Below are positions 37,225-46,273 of a stretch of DNA of 64,000 bases, one piece after another. The first letter of the stretch is position 1. Each line of letters begins with the position of its first letter. The DNA comes from Chitinophaga filiformis (GTDB lineage: Bacteria > Bacteroidota > Bacteroidia > Chitinophagales > Chitinophagaceae), in assembly GCF_023100805.1 (NCBI RefSeq), contig NZ_CP095855.1, positions 4,257,001-4,321,000 of the forward strand, read 5' to 3'. The position numbers and the translations under genes are program-made. Under the pieces are notes generated by a model. That model was not told the origin of the DNA and searched no databases. It saw nothing but the letters and a program-made list of their open reading frames with translations.

Positions 37225-38066
37225 GTCGCAGGCATGAGGGTAATTTCATGCCTTATAACGGGGGAATCATGCCTAAAGGGCGAATCGTGTCTTAAAGGGG
37301 AGTTATGCCTTAAAGAGAATGTCATGTTTTAATGGAGGAGCCGAGCTTAAAAAGGATGTCAGGCCTTAATGGGGGCGTCTTGCCTTAAAAGCGAAGTTGC
37401 GGTCTTAAAAAAGGCTGTCAGGCCTTGATGGGAATGTCATGCCTTAAAGACAAGCTATGGTTAGAAAAGGATGTTATGCCTTAGTGGGAGCGGCATGTCT
37501 GTAACGGAAAAGTTCTCGTCAAAAAAAGGCTGTTACGGCCTAATGGGAATGTCATGCCTTAAAGACAAGCTGTGGTCAGAAAAGGATGTTATGCCTTAAT
37601 GGGAGCGGCATGTCTTTAATGGAAAGTTGTCGTCAAAAAAAGGCTGTCAGGCCTTAATGGGAATGTCATGCCTTGCAGACAAGCTGTGGTCAGAAAAGGA
37701 TGTTATGCCTTAGTGGGAGCGGCATGTCTTTAATGGAAAGTTGTCGTCAAAAAAAGGCTGTCAGCCTTGATGGATAGTCGTAGTCTTTAAAAAGATAGTT
37801 ACGGCTTAAGGGGAATGCCATGCCTTAAAAGATAAGCTGTGGTCAAAAAAAGGATGTTATGCCTTAATGGGAGTGGCATGCCTTTAACGAAAAAGTTGTG
37901 GCCTTAAAAAGGACCCACACCTTAATGGGGAAAGTATGCTTTAAGCGAGAAGTTGTGGTCTGAGAAAAGGAGGTTACACTTTGATGAGAAAGGCCTGTCT
38001 TAAAGGGGAAGTCGTGATTTTATTGAAAGCATCACGCCTTAACGGGAATGGCATGCCTTAAAGGGA
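37225..38066. repeat. Degenerate minisatellite, 28-bp subunits in 114-bp higher-order units
   Basis: Some thirty degenerate subunits of about 28 bp share the core ATGCCTTAA (or GTCTTTAA, GGCCTTAA) followed by a purine-rich stretch such as TGGGAnnGGCATG or AAGnTGTGGTC. In the centre, groups of four subunits form a 114-115 bp unit, repeated from 37411, 37526 and 37640 to 37753 with few differences; the flanks are more diverged. Stops occur in every frame, so it does not code for a protein. It separates the MauE-like and DUF6520 genes. Confidence 0.9.
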
Positions 38067-38168
38067 GCAGCCCTCATAGTAGTAGTGCAAAATGTATTTC
38101 TGACAATTTCAAAATAACGACCAATCAAATCAATCACCTCAATTACTCAATTATTAATTAGCATTCGT

Positions 38169-38417
38169 ATGAAAAAGATCAAACTTCTATTCGCAGCCCT
38201 CGCCGCTGTAGCAGGAACAAGCGGCGCTATCGCATCCAATCTTCCTTCTTCCTCTTCTGCAGACGTGTTACATAACTGGATCAACTGGGACAATCAGCTT
38301 GTGCTGGTAAATGCGACGAAGGAACAGGCGCAAACGCTTTGTTCGGGCACATTCAATATCTGTCTTCGTGCTCAGGATAACACGAGCATCTATACAAACG
38401 GAGACGTTACGTATTAA
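38169..38417 (+). CDS. DUF6520-like small exported protein
   Basis: This 82-residue protein has a signal peptide (about 1-22, MKKIKLLFAALAAVAGTSGAIA) and a short mature part with two cysteines in LCSGTFNICL, as in the DUF6520 family of Bacteroidota, whose role is unknown. The two cysteines may form a disulfide. It is close to a MauE-like gene upstream. A strong hairpin terminator follows directly. Confidence 0.72.
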   Translation: MKKIKLLFAALAAVAGTSGAIASNLPSSSSADVLHNWINWDNQLVLVNATKEQAQTLCSGTFNICLRAQDNTSIYTNGDVTY

Positions 38418-38432
38418 GATCGCGAAAGCGCA

Positions 38433-38464
38433 ACAGCACCAGGTAGACAGTTACCTGGTGCTGT
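38433..38464 (+). terminator. Hairpin terminator after the DUF6520-like gene
   Basis: A 13-bp perfect stem (ACAGCACCAGGTA with its complement) closes a 6-nt loop. It lies 16 bp past the stop of the DUF6520-like gene and 30 bp before the stop of the convergent SusD gene, so it may serve both strands. Confidence 0.7.
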
Positions 38465-38493
38465 CTTATACTGCCTGTAGCTGCATCTTTGGG

Positions 38494-39873
38494 TTAGTAT
38501 CCTTCATTTTGTCCGAGTGCGGGATTTAAGGCTCTTTGTGATTGCGGTATGGGCCATAATTCCTTTGTTGCTTTCCAGTCAGATCTAATTGTCTGCATGG
38601 TTTCAGAGGCTTTGCCCATCCGGCGGAGATCTAACCATCTATGCCCGCATTCTGTAAAAAGTTCAACTCTTCGTTCTCTCTCTATTTTTTCGGATAGTTC
38701 GGCAGCAGATATGCCCGGATCCGTGGTCTGTATTAAGGGAAGGCCTGCGCGCTGGCGTATGGCATCAAGGTCTGCGATGGCCCCGGGCAATGAATTAAGG
38801 TGCACGCGGCACTCTGCCCGAATCAGCAGGATCTCGGCAAGGCGGAATATCATGTTATATTCCAGCGGTTTTGAGTTAACGATGAAGTCAGCCCTTCGCT
38901 TATACTTAAACGGATAGTAGTAGGTGATACCGTTGACGACCTTCGTGGCTACCCACGCTTTCCAGCGCTTGTCATTTATTTCAAACGCGGCTCTGAGGTA
39001 TGTCGTCAGGGCAAAAGACGGCCTGGCCGCTTCCACTGGAATAAATGTATTGCCTTCCATGGTATTGTAGCCTACAAGAACAGGTTGTATCTGTAATATG
39101 GTTTCAACACTGTTAGCGAGAAAGACTTCCTCCGGAGCTGCCGTCAGCTGATACCGGCCCGTGTTGATGATTTCAGAGGCTTCTTTCTCTGCCGCCTGCC
39201 ATTGCTGCTCATAGAGGTAAAACCGGGCCAGCAGCGCAGCGACTGTACTTTTATTGGCCCTTACCCTTTCATTCGTAGGGTAGGCATCTGAAAGTAATTC
39301 CTTTGCAGTAAGCAGATCTGTAAGGATCATCTTCCTGATAGCTTCTTTTGGTGTTCTGGGCATGTTTTCGTTGACCCTGTAGTCTGTTACCGTAATGAGT
39401 GGCACCTCTCCGAATAGCTGCAACAGCTGGAAGTAAATGAATGCTCTCAGAAACCGGCATTCTCCGCTTAGCTGGTTTTTGGTGGCATCAGAAATGCCCG
39501 TGCTCTTATCCAATTTTTCCAGGCAGGTATTGATCTGGTAGACGAAACGATAACTGTTGCTCCAGAAGTTGCTTTCTATGACCGTATTGCCGGTTGAAAT
39601 AGTACTATTGTTAAATTCCTGGACGGAAGCAGTTGATCCGGTATAGAAAGCTTCGTCTCCATATAATGATGTGTAAAAGGTGATGGCCGCCATAAACACA
39701 TTGGAGGAGCCGGCGATGTTGGAATAGATACCCAGGACGGCAGCTTCGGCTGTTTCTTTATTTTTGAACAGGTCATCTCCTACGGCTTTGTTAGTCGGAT
39801 TGTCGACATTCAGTAAGTTACAACTGAACAAAAGACAGCAGCTAATTGCTGTCAGATAAAATTGCTTTTTCAT
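38494..39873 (-). CDS. SusD/RagB family lipoprotein
   Basis: This 459-residue protein (from the ATG at 39873; a longer frame begins at 39915) has a lipoprotein signal ending LLFSCNLL and the SusD fold: GECRFLRAFIYFQLLQLFGEVPLI in the N-terminal half and IERERRVELFTECGHRWLDLRRMG near the C terminus. It follows a SusC gene with an STN domain and would bind the same substrate. The start at 39873 is preferred because it gives a normal signal peptide. No enzyme genes accompany the pair, so the substrate cannot be guessed. Confidence 0.9.
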   Translation of the reverse strand: MKKQFYLTAISCCLLFSCNLLNVDNPTNKAVGDDLFKNKETAEAAVLGIYSNIAGSSNVFMAAITFYTSLYGDEAFYTGSTASVQEFNNSTISTGNTVIESNFWSNSYRFVYQINTCLEKLDKSTGISDATKNQLSGECRFLRAFIYFQLLQLFGEVPLITVTDYRVNENMPRTPKEAIRKMILTDLLTAKELLSDAYPTNERVRANKSTVAALLARFYLYEQQWQAAEKEASEIINTGRYQLTAAPEEVFLANSVETILQIQPVLVGYNTMEGNTFIPVEAARPSFALTTYLRAAFEINDKRWKAWVATKVVNGITYYYPFKYKRRADFIVNSKPLEYNMIFRLAEILLIRAECRVHLNSLPGAIADLDAIRQRAGLPLIQTTDPGISAAELSEKIERERRVELFTECGHRWLDLRRMGKASETMQTIRSDWKATKELWPIPQSQRALNPALGQNEGY

Positions 39874-39921
39874 TTTGTGGTTAATAAACGTATTGTGCAT
39901 ATAGTATTGTTTCATTCGTCT

Positions 39922-42900
39922 CTATTGTAAAGAAACCCTGATCCCTCCTGTAACGGTTCTGAGCGTAGGCAGACTAAGGATATCCGCCGTTTCGGGGTCG
40001 CCTTGCTTATACCTGCTGATCGTGAAGAGATTCTGGGCATTACAGAAGATGGTTAGTTGTACCGGTGTTTTATCTTTATGCTTGCATATATCCAGTGAAT
40101 AGGAAATGGCAACATTCCGGCATTTCAGAAAGCTTCCGTCGGCGTATGCTTCTTCGGATTTAATGATTTCATTTTTGATAGCATAGACTGGTCCGGTCGG
40201 CCTCGTTGAATATTTCGGATATCTCGCTATATCGCCTTTTTGCCGCCAACGATCAAGTACCAGGTCGGACTGGTTAAACATGGTTCCCGGAAAGAAGTTA
40301 TTGATGTAAGTTCTGTAGAGATAATTAGGGATCAGCTGCTTTCTGAATTCGGCGGCTAAGGAAAAACTGAGCCCCTTATATTGTAAATTCAGCTGGATGC
40401 CGCCGTGATACAAAGGGTCAAGGTTCCCGATCACTTTATAGTCGGTTGCGGTGTAATGACCATTACCGTCTGCATCTGCGAACTTAAAAATGCCGCTATC
40501 AGGCGATACCCCCCGGGACTGTAGTCTATAGAGCACATTCAACGATTCTCCGATCACATAAGTTTCAGCATAAGATGATTTGGCCAGGTTGTTAAAACGG
40601 AGCAGTTTATTCCTGGCGATGCTGATATTAAATGCGGCATTGAGTACAAATGACTTGCTTTTAACGAGATCCCCGTTAATGGCAAATTCCCAGCCGCTGC
40701 TTTGCACCAGCGCGTCAAAATTCCTTAGTATGCTGCTAAAGCCTGTTTGCGTTGGTAAGGTATAGTATATTAACTGGTTGTCGCTCCTGTTGCGGAACCA
40801 GGCAAACGAAGTGAACAGGCGGTCTTTGAAAAACCCCAGTTCCAGTGCCGACTCGATCTTTCGGGTCCTTTCCCAGTTGTAGGCAGGGTTGTAGAGTGCG
40901 TCTGGAAACATAGTCGTCGTGTTTTGATAAGGATTACCAAGGGAAAGGGACCAGGTATCGAGGTACTTGTAATCCGCTATCTGGTCATTCCCTGTAACGC
41001 CGAGGCTTGAGCGGAGTTTTCCGAAACTAAGAAAGCGCAATGTTTTTTTAAAATAGGGTTCTTCGGAAAAGATCCAGGCTGCCCCTACGGAGCCGAAGTT
41101 ACTAAAGCGGTGTTCAGGGCTGAATTTGGAGCTGCCGTCCCTTCGTCCTGAAAGATTAACGATGTACCTGTTCCTGAGCTTATAGGTGATCCTGCTGAAG
41201 ACAGCGCCATATTTATACTCAAGGCGGTTCGTGAGTTTGCTGGATATCACAGGCGCACCATCGATTGAGGAAAGCAGGGCATCATTGGTATAGCCTGTTC
41301 CTACTATCGTGTAGGTATAATTACTGGTATACTGATAGGAAGCTCCTGCAAGTATGGTCAGTTCCCCGTTGTTGATATGGCGATAGTATTCTGCCTGAGG
41401 CTCTAAAAGATAGCTTTTGTAGTTATTGTTCCCGAAGGACGAAGTACCTGTAATATTATCAGTAAGATAGGGATTCTGGGATGCTATGGGGATCCTTAGA
41501 TTTTCATTTGCCGTCGTGCTGTTATATCCCAGGTTGACTTTTACCTTAAGGTCCTGCAAAATGGCATATTGGGCATTTAGGTTTACAATCTGGTTTTCCT
41601 TTTCATGCACGTAGGTTTTCAGGAATTCTGCTGCCGGATTTGTAAACGGTTCGTTTCCTTCTATCCAATTGAGTTGTTTGTTCTCATCGTATAATTTAGG
41701 CGCGTTGGGAACCAGTATAATAGCCGACAGCGGATTGTTGAACATTTTATTCCTGTCTTTCCCATAGTTGCAGTATAGCCCAAGTCTGAACCTGCTGTCT
41801 GCAGATCTGTGGTTGAGCGAAAAACTAGCGGTTCCCCTGAGATAGGCCATGTCAGAAGGATGTACAGTGCCTTCCCGGTAGAAGCCGAGACTCATCATCA
41901 TCTGGGTAACAGCATTGCCACCGGAGAGGTACAGGTTGGCGCGGCTGGTTGGGGCGTTGCCGCCTATCAGCCAGCGCTGCCAGTTGGTATACCGTGTTGT
42001 ATCCCACGACAGTAGATCAGGGGCATAGCCCGCATCACCGGGAGTATTTGAAGGCGTGAGCCCATCGTTCCGGAGGGCTTCATGCCGGACGCTGAGGTAC
42101 TGTTGTGTATTGAGTAACCTGAGCATGCTGCTGACCCGGCTGAAGCCCGTTGCATATTCCGCCCTGAGTTTTAGTTTGCCGGAGGTGCCTTTTTTCGTGG
42201 TGATATGAATAACGCCGTTCCCGCCACGACTGCCATAGATAGCAGTAGCATCGGCGTCTTTTAACACCTCAATGCTCTCTATATCCAGGGCGTTAAAGAT
42301 GGAGAACAGTCCCACATTGCTGTTTGGATGGTTGGTAAGAAGGTTGATATTCTGACTACCGGCTGGCAGCGGAATACCGTCAACAACGATCAGGGGCGTA
42401 TTGTTACTCAGGAAGGAGTTTTGTACCCTGAGAAGGATATCCAGCGGAGTGCCCGGCGCGCCACTGGCCTGGTGAATAGTCAGGCCGGGTACCCTGCCCT
42501 GAAGTGCCAGAAGAGGATTACTTGCAGGATATTTTTCAATATCGCCTCCGGCGATCTTCGAGATATTTCCTGTATTTAATCTTTTCGAGGTCGTGCCATA
42601 GGCGATGATCACAGTTTCATCAAGTGGACTGGTATGTTGGCGAAGTACCACAATGATATCCTTGTCAGGATCAGTAACGGAATATTCCTGCGTGTCATAA
42701 CCGGTATAACTGATCTGCAGGACGGGATGAGGATCGGTGGACGAGAGGAAGAACTGTCCGTCTTCTTTGGCGCTATATCTGTTGTTGGTCTTTTTTATCA
42801 GGATGGTGGCACCGGGAAGCGGACTCCCGGAGCTGTCAAATACCTGTCCGTGTAAACGGTATGTTCTTGTCTCATTAGCGTTATTGGATGGACGCTCCTG

Positions 42901-43263
42901 TACCGGCATGTCGGGGACAGAAGGTGATTTGAATATAATGATGGTGCCTCCCTCTACTTTGCCGGAGAAACCTTTTTTATTGACTAAGCGATTAACGACA
43001 GCAAGTACCGGTTCGTCAACGGCACGGAAGGTATATCTCTCCTGATCATCAAGATCGTTATGCGAATAAATGAAATACAGTTTGGTCTGGGTACTGATGA
43101 TATTAAATATGTCGAGTAATGTCGTGTTGTGTACAGAGAAACTCACCTTCATGGCCGCAGGAGATGGTTTATCCTGCGCAATCACGGCAGTGGAAAAGTA
43201 TAAAGAGAGATGAAGTAGTAGCATGGGATATAACGTGCTGGCATGCCTCCTGGAAAGTTGCAT
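39922..43263 (-). CDS. SusC-type TonB-dependent receptor with STN signalling domain
   Basis: This 1113-residue outer-membrane receptor has a signal peptide, an N-terminal secretin/TonB (STN) domain (about 40-110, NTTLLDIFNIISTQTKLYFIY), a carboxypeptidase-regulatory-like domain (GQVFDSSGSPLPGATI), a plug with YGSRGGNGVIHITTKKG and a C-terminal barrel. The STN domain touches a FecR-type anti-sigma factor when substrate is bound. The FecI/FecR pair lies divergently just upstream, which fits a trans-envelope signalling unit. Confidence 0.93.
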   Translation of the reverse strand: MQLSRRHASTLYPMLLLHLSLYFSTAVIAQDKPSPAAMKVSFSVHNTTLLDIFNIISTQTKLYFIYSHNDLDDQERYTFRAVDEPVLAVVNRLVNKKGFSGKVEGGTIIIFKSPSVPDMPVQERPSNNANETRTYRLHGQVFDSSGSPLPGATILIKKTNNRYSAKEDGQFFLSSTDPHPVLQISYTGYDTQEYSVTDPDKDIIVVLRQHTSPLDETVIIAYGTTSKRLNTGNISKIAGGDIEKYPASNPLLALQGRVPGLTIHQASGAPGTPLDILLRVQNSFLSNNTPLIVVDGIPLPAGSQNINLLTNHPNSNVGLFSIFNALDIESIEVLKDADATAIYGSRGGNGVIHITTKKGTSGKLKLRAEYATGFSRVSSMLRLLNTQQYLSVRHEALRNDGLTPSNTPGDAGYAPDLLSWDTTRYTNWQRWLIGGNAPTSRANLYLSGGNAVTQMMMSLGFYREGTVHPSDMAYLRGTASFSLNHRSADSRFRLGLYCNYGKDRNKMFNNPLSAIILVPNAPKLYDENKQLNWIEGNEPFTNPAAEFLKTYVHEKENQIVNLNAQYAILQDLKVKVNLGYNSTTANENLRIPIASQNPYLTDNITGTSSFGNNNYKSYLLEPQAEYYRHINNGELTILAGASYQYTSNYTYTIVGTGYTNDALLSSIDGAPVISSKLTNRLEYKYGAVFSRITYKLRNRYIVNLSGRRDGSSKFSPEHRFSNFGSVGAAWIFSEEPYFKKTLRFLSFGKLRSSLGVTGNDQIADYKYLDTWSLSLGNPYQNTTTMFPDALYNPAYNWERTRKIESALELGFFKDRLFTSFAWFRNRSDNQLIYYTLPTQTGFSSILRNFDALVQSSGWEFAINGDLVKSKSFVLNAAFNISIARNKLLRFNNLAKSSYAETYVIGESLNVLYRLQSRGVSPDSGIFKFADADGNGHYTATDYKVIGNLDPLYHGGIQLNLQYKGLSFSLAAEFRKQLIPNYLYRTYINNFFPGTMFNQSDLVLDRWRQKGDIARYPKYSTRPTGPVYAIKNEIIKSEEAYADGSFLKCRNVAISYSLDICKHKDKTPVQLTIFCNAQNLFTISRYKQGDPETADILSLPTLRTVTGGIRVSLQ

Positions 43264-43650
43264 ATCTCTGGTATGAGTTTTTTATTAGAGTATCGGTAAT
43301 ATTCCCGTTGGGGGTAGACAATTTTTTTAGCTAAACTGAATAAATGATAGTTGTGTTTTTTGGTGTTACTTATGCTTGAAAAAAAAAGTGAATTAGTCCA
43401 AAATAGCGGTGGTAAAGCCTTTCATAACATATAAACCGGGCGCTAGTAACCGGATAATTTTATTATCATAATGATAATAGCTAATTTAGTACACTTTCTC
43501 CTGACTCGACTCTTTCATGTCAATCTTATGATAATCCCAAGACAATTTATTTGATGATCAGATTACGCGGGAATTGCGTTGTCAGCATTTTGTAATGCGA
43601 ATATTAAGTCCACGGAGAATGGTAAAAACCGGAAAATCAACATATCATAT
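43264..43650. other. Divergent control region between SusC and the sigma factor
   Basis: This AT-rich 387-bp stretch must hold the promoters of the SusC/SusD operon (leftward) and of the sigma/FecR operon (rightward). I could not pick out a clear -33/-7 pair or operator. Confidence 0.4.
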
Positions 43651-44262
43651 ATGGAACTACCAGAGAACGAATCGTTGATCAGGCAGCTAAATGAGGGCAA
43701 CGAGAGGGCCTTTAACCGGCTCTTTGAGCTGTATGCCAGCGATGTCAAAGCATGTGCACTTTATTACCTCAGAAACGCGGAGGATGCGGAAGACATTGTA
43801 CAGGAACTGTTTCTTGAAATATGGAGAAGAAAGGGCACCCTGAGGATCAGGGGTGACCTCAGGTCCTATCTTATTTCTGCAACGTACAATAAAAGTATAA
43901 CCAAGTCCGGGAGAAACAAGCGTTACGAGCAGAAGAAACAGCAGTATTCAGAGGATATAGAACCGTACGGGGTGGAACTGTTGCCTTTTGACCGGGAAAG
44001 CGAAAGGATGGAACAGATAAAGCAGGTCTTGAAAAAGGTGCCGAAAAAGAGCCGGGAGGCGTTTGAAATGATCCATTTTCAGCAATTGAGCTATAAAGAG
44101 GCCTCTGCGAAGACAGGAGTAACGGAGGCGACCCTGAAGAGCCATGTACAGAATGCGGCGAATTTCATCCGGAAAGAACTCGGTTCGGAGAAGAAAAACA
44201 GGGGAGGCTCAAAAAAAATTTTAATTCTTTTCATCTATTTCTTATCCCAGGCTTGTCTATAA
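43651..44262 (+). CDS. ECF RNA polymerase sigma factor (FecI-like)
   Basis: This 203-residue sigma-70 family factor has region 2 (NEGNERAFNRLFELY and EDAEDIVQELFLEIWRRK) and region 4 (LSYKEASAKTGVTEATLKSHVQNA). It would direct RNA polymerase to the SusC/SusD promoter when released by the FecR protein encoded 10 bp downstream. The ATG at 43651 (MELPENESLIRQ) is chosen over the longer frame from 43579 because the sigma fold begins there. Confidence 0.92.
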   Translation: MELPENESLIRQLNEGNERAFNRLFELYASDVKACALYYLRNAEDAEDIVQELFLEIWRRKGTLRIRGDLRSYLISATYNKSITKSGRNKRYEQKKQQYSEDIEPYGVELLPFDRESERMEQIKQVLKKVPKKSREAFEMIHFQQLSYKEASAKTGVTEATLKSHVQNAANFIRKELGSEKKNRGGSKKILILFIYFLSQACL

Positions 44263-44272
44263 TAATATAATC

Positions 44273-45403
44273 ATGAAAAATAAGAACTTGAAAACAGAAG
44301 CCCTCATAATTGCCGAAATAACCGGATCTATCACCAGTGAAGAGCGTGAAGAGCTACAGGAGTTAATGAGAACCTCTTCCGAGGTGAGAGCACTGTCGGA
44401 GCACATGCACAGGGTCCTGGATCCGCAGATCAGTGAGATTCGTAAAATAAGGACCACTTCTGCAGAAAAGATCATTGAATTGGGGAATGCCCAGCTACAT
44501 AAAAGGGGAAAGATACGCCGGATAGCAGTCGTTTCACTGGCAGCTGCCTGTATGGTAGGTACGCTTTTTACGGTGCTCTACTATTTTGGACAAAAAAGCA
44601 AACCGGAGGCCTTGTTTGCAAAGGGGCAGAGTGTATGGCTGGACCTTAACAGGAAAGTGATAGCGCTGAATGGCCAGGGTGGTGAGATAGATGCCAGCGG
44701 GTCATTTGCATATAACGGAGATGAAACATTGCAGCTTGCAGCCGTTGTTGGCGGAAATGACAGTATTAAGCTGATCGTACCCTGGGGACGGGAATATAAA
44801 ATTAAACTGAATGATGGTACGCTTGTGCATATGAACTCGGGTTCCGTGCTTAGCTGGAAGCCTGGTTTCGGAAAGGGAAAGCGTGAAGTATCATTACGTG
44901 GAGAGGCCTTCCTGGAGGTGGCGGAAAATGTGCAGATGCCATTCATTGTTCGCCTGCAGAATGAGGAGGTGGTTGAGGTGCTGGGCACCAGTTTTAATGT
45001 GAAAGCTTATAATGAGACGGGTTTACAGGTGTCTTTGTTCACCGGTAATATCCACGTGAAAGGAAAGGGAGGAAGTGTAAATCTCAGACCCGGACAGGAG
45101 GCTATTTATGATAAAAAGGAACAGCTGCAGGTCCAGCCGTTCGATTCCTTACAGGTACAGAAATGGCGGGCCCGTGTGACCGATCTGCAGGATGCAGGTA
45201 TAGCCGATATTAAGAAAGAGGTGATAAGGATCTATGGAGAAAATGTTGAATTTGATCCGGCCATCACCGAGAGACGGACAAGGGTTGCCATTGATCGTGA
45301 ATTGCCTGCAGAGGTGTTTTTAAAACAATATGCGCTGGTAAATGGTCTCAGGTATTCGAAGGAGCAAGGTGTACATCGTTTATCGTTACCAGATGATAAG
45401 TGA
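44273..45403 (+). CDS. FecR family anti-sigma factor
   Basis: This 376-residue inner-membrane protein has an N-terminal cytoplasmic part, one helix (about 83-102) and a periplasmic FecR domain with VPWGREYKIKLNDGTLVHMNSGS and LRGEAFLEVAENVQMPFIVR, followed by a C-terminal DUF4974-like domain. It would hold the sigma factor inactive until the STN domain of the SusC protein signals substrate. The order sigma-FecR with divergent SusC/SusD is the usual one in Bacteroidota. Confidence 0.92.
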   Translation: MKNKNLKTEALIIAEITGSITSEEREELQELMRTSSEVRALSEHMHRVLDPQISEIRKIRTTSAEKIIELGNAQLHKRGKIRRIAVVSLAAACMVGTLFTVLYYFGQKSKPEALFAKGQSVWLDLNRKVIALNGQGGEIDASGSFAYNGDETLQLAAVVGGNDSIKLIVPWGREYKIKLNDGTLVHMNSGSVLSWKPGFGKGKREVSLRGEAFLEVAENVQMPFIVRLQNEEVVEVLGTSFNVKAYNETGLQVSLFTGNIHVKGKGGSVNLRPGQEAIYDKKEQLQVQPFDSLQVQKWRARVTDLQDAGIADIKKEVIRIYGENVEFDPAITERRTRVAIDRELPAEVFLKQYALVNGLRYSKEQGVHRLSLPDDK

Positions 45404-45620
45404 TGTTCAGGCTCATAACAAGATAATTTAAAAGCGCCCGGACATTAATAGTAAGGTGCTATATAATATTAAAGTTGGTTAGTTTTTATTTATCGTCCTA
45501 TGAGACCCCAGATACTAATGAGTCAAGAGTTGCCCTCAAAATGACTATTGGTATGTTCCCAGATAGACAATCATTTGCACCATCCAGAACTTGTTAACCT
45601 TTTTTAGCTAGTCAAGTAGT

Positions 45621-45649
45621 AAGCCGGTAATTTCTTACCGGCTTTTTTT
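45621..45649 (+). terminator. Rho-independent terminator
   Basis: A perfect 10-bp stem, AAGCCGGTAA with its complement, closes a TTTC loop and is followed by seven T. It lies 218 bp after the FecR stop and before the GC-rich repeat array, and probably ends the sigma/FecR transcript. Confidence 0.85.
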
Positions 45650-45654
45650 GTGTA

Positions 45655-46240
45655 TTTCATACGTGGCTCCTGACGGAGCCGATTGTGTTTTGTTGGGTAT
45701 GCGTATACGGGGTTGTTACGTCATCCGGGTTGTATTGTTGTCGCGGGTTGTATTATCACCCCGGGTTGTCACCCGGGGCTACAAACACGGGGCTCCTGAC
45801 GGAGCCGATTGTGTTTTGTTGGTTGGCGTATACGGGATTGTTACGTCACCGCGGGTTGTGTCGTCACCGCGGTTGTCACCGTCACCCGGGTTGTATTATC
45901 ACCGCGGATTGTATTATCACCCCGGGTTGTCACACGGGGCTACAAACACGGGGCTCCTGACGGAGCCGATTGTGTTTTGTTGGTTGCGCGTATACGGGAT
46001 TGTTACGTCACCGTGGGTTGTGTCGTCACCGCGGTTGTCACCCGGGGCTACAAACACGTGGCTCCTGACGGAGCCGATTGTGTTTTGTTGGTTGCGCGTA
46101 TATCGGGATTGTTACGTCACCCGGGTTGTATTATCACCGCGGGTTATATTATCACCCCGGGTTGTCACCCGGGGCTACAAACACGTGGCTCCTGGCGGAG
46201 CCGATTGTGTTTTGTTGGTGCGCATATATCCGGGTTGTGA
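45655..46240. repeat. GC-rich tandem repeat array, five copies (second locus)
   Basis: The core GGCTCCTGACGGAGCC is found at 45665, 45791, 45952, 46060 and 46187 (GGCG in place of GACG in the last), each preceded by CTACAAACACG (except that the first is cut short) and followed by ATTGTGTTTTGTTGG. Spacing varies between 108 and 161 bp, because of a variable number of short blocks such as GGGTTGTATTATCACC. The open frames across it are repeats read as protein and I do not call them genes. The same family is at 15.1-15.5 kb. Confidence 0.9.
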
Positions 46241-46273
46241 TTGTATACCTTTGGTCGTTCCCGTATTCGTAAA

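Noticed and set aside
37225..38066. CRISPR array
   Set aside because: The periodicity of 28 bp is tempting, but subunits are contiguous with no unique spacers, are degenerate, and no cas gene is present.
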